From NCBI GenBank assembly GCA_964369165.1, contig CAYJFE010000132.1, positions 1 through 6,583 on the forward strand: a stretch of DNA of 6,583 nucleotides, written 5' to 3'. Of this stretch, positions 6,037 through 6,583 are shown piece after piece (the stretch's first letter is position 1; every line of letters starts with the position of its first letter). Both the position numbers and the translations under genes were made by a program. This DNA is from CAYJAZ01 sp964369165 (GTDB lineage: Bacteria; Desulfobacterota; Desulfovibrionia; Desulfovibrionales; Desulfovibrionaceae). The notes beneath the pieces are model-generated. The model had not been told where the DNA came from and did not search any database. It was given only the letters and a program-made list of their open reading frames with translations.

Positions 6037-6444
6037 ATGTATTATTTAAAAAATCCCCAAAGAACTCAAGTCCAACCCCTTGCCGATATTGTTGAAATTG
6101 AAAATGGTATAAGTATTCTGATTGATATCCCGGGTGTGGAAAAAGACAATATCTTTATTGAAGTTGAAAATAGTTATTTATTTTTAAAAGCTTCCATGGA
6201 AGACCATATTTCTTTGCCCTACCCTCCTCTCTTGCACGACAACGAAAAAGCGCACGAAAGAGAAATTAAACTCATGGAATGGGTAGAAGTTGACTATTTT
6301 TTGCAGATCTACCTTTCAGACGGACTTGATAAAGAGAATATTTTTGTCTATCTCAAAAATGGGATTCTTGTAATTAACCTTGAATATACAAGAAATTACA
6401 GCAAGAAAACACAGCCTTACTTCCTCAATAAATTTTTATTTTAA
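6037..6444 (+). CDS. Small heat-shock protein, Hsp20/alpha-crystallin family (second of tandem pair)
   Basis: This is a second holdase-type chaperone of 135 residues. The N-terminal arm is very short (about 1-14). The crystallin domain starts with the classic PLADIVEIENG (14-24) and ISILIDIPGVEKDNIFIEV (25-43), then SYLFLKAS (46-53). A loop rich in Pro and acidic residues follows (about 54-78). The second half shows EWVEVDYFLQIYLSDGLDKE (81-100) and YLKNGILVINL (105-115). The usual LPK after this strand is replaced by EYTRN, and no IxI motif follows; the protein ends in an aromatic tail, QPYFLNKFLF. It is only remotely like its neighbour apart from the shared fold, so the pair is unlikely to be a recent duplication. 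It may be the partner in a mixed oligomer, as in E. coli IbpA/IbpB; that is inference. An intact frame with good family spacing argues against decay. Confidence 0.87.
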   Translation: MYYLKNPQRTQVQPLADIVEIENGISILIDIPGVEKDNIFIEVENSYLFLKASMEDHISLPYPPLLHDNEKAHEREIKLMEWVEVDYFLQIYLSDGLDKENIFVYLKNGILVINLEYTRNYSKKTQPYFLNKFLF

Positions 6445-6460
6445 AAAATGCATTTTTTTT
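6443..6460 (+). terminator. A/T palindrome with T-run, weak terminator candidate
   Basis: AAAAAATGCATTTTTT (6443-6458) is a perfect palindrome that begins at the stop of the second chaperone gene and runs into eight Ts (6453-6460). It could fold into a six-pair A-U stem with a four-base loop. A stem with no G-C pairs is weak, so it may not terminate well. The tRNA promoter starts directly after it, so the T-run may instead act as an upstream promoter element. Confidence 0.3.
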
Positions 6461-6461
6461 C

Positions 6462-6490
6462 TTGACAAGTGCGGAAGAAAGTTATAGGTT
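6462..6490 (+). promoter_or_regulatory. Promoter of the tRNA-Asp gene
   Basis: A perfect TTGACA -35 box (6462-6467) stands 40 nt before the -10 to tRNA boundary. With a 17-nt spacer the -10 box is TAGGTT (6485-6490); TATAGG (6483-6488) with a 15-nt spacer is the alternative reading. The A/T-rich tract upstream resembles an UP element. Start of transcription would be near 6497, leaving about 33 nt of 5' leader for RNase P to remove. Confidence 0.6.
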
Positions 6491-6529
6491 CTTTTTCACG
6501 ACAAAGAGAAATTCCATCTCAGAGTCTTC

Positions 6530-6583
6530 GGAGCGGTAGTTAAGTTGGTTATAACGCCGGCCTGTCACGCCGGAGGGCGAGGG
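6530..6583 (+). tRNA. tRNA-Asp (anticodon GTC), 3' part cut by window edge
   Basis: The first 54 nt of an aspartate tRNA are present. The 5' acceptor strand is GGAGCGG (6530-6536), followed by T8 and A9. The D stem GTTA/TAAC (6539-6542 with 6552-6555) encloses a nine-base loop with the conserved GG (6547-6548). The anticodon stem CCGGC/GCCGG (6557-6561 with 6569-6573) pairs perfectly around the loop CTGTCAC, giving anticodon GTC at 6564-6566 with T33 before it. A five-base variable loop (6574-6578) follows, and the T stem begins with GAGGG (6579-6583). The T loop, the rest of the T stem, the 3' acceptor strand and any encoded CCA lie outside the window. Confidence 0.95.

Noticed and set aside
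1..6583. CRISPR array, insertion sequence, prophage or defence cassette
   Set aside because: No regularly spaced repeats, terminal inverted repeats, transposase, integrase or nuclease-effector gene was seen. All recognisable genes are housekeeping or stress functions.

Overview
The window looks like ordinary bacterial chromosome from an A+T-rich member of the Desulfovibrionales (formerly Deltaproteobacteria). This placement is inferred from the style of the Dus, RlmN and tRNA-Asp sequences (for example the Dus motif LAPLAGYSDL with DINMGCSVPK). It was not tested by any search. I see no mobile element, CRISPR array, phage gene or toxin cassette.

Positions 1-5494 hold five genes on the minus strand, packed as one probable operon and transcribed in the order mtaB, yicC, FUSC-type membrane protein, dus, rlmN. 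Four of the five act on RNA. MtaB methylthiolates t6A37 of tRNA, YicC is an endoribonuclease-family protein, Dus reduces uridine in tRNA, and RlmN makes 2-methyladenosine in 23S rRNA and in some tRNAs. The fifth is a half-size FUSC-family inner-membrane protein. It lies inside the cluster and overlaps dus by 17 nt. The rlmN start overlaps the dus end, also by 17 nt. The rlmN gene runs off the left edge and lacks only its extreme C-terminus.

Positions 5495-5602 are a divergent intergenic region. It holds the mtaB ribosome binding site on one side. On the other side it holds a possible extended -10 promoter and a structured leader in front of a small heat-shock gene. An imperfect hairpin that can be drawn from the sequence pairs the start codon of that gene, so an RNA thermometer is possible.

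Positions 5603-6444 encode two tandem Hsp20/alpha-crystallin chaperones on the plus strand, only 2 nt apart. The first has the usual end of the crystallin domain and a candidate C-terminal IxI motif. The second lacks both. The two may work as unequal partners.

Positions 6445-6583 hold an A/T-rich palindrome with a T-run (a weak terminator candidate), a promoter with a perfect TTGACA box, and the first 54 nt of a tRNA-Asp(GTC) gene cut by the right edge. The most interesting points are the putative thermometer leader, the asymmetric chaperone pair, and the membrane protein inside an RNA-modification operon. None of these is clearly a wholly new system.
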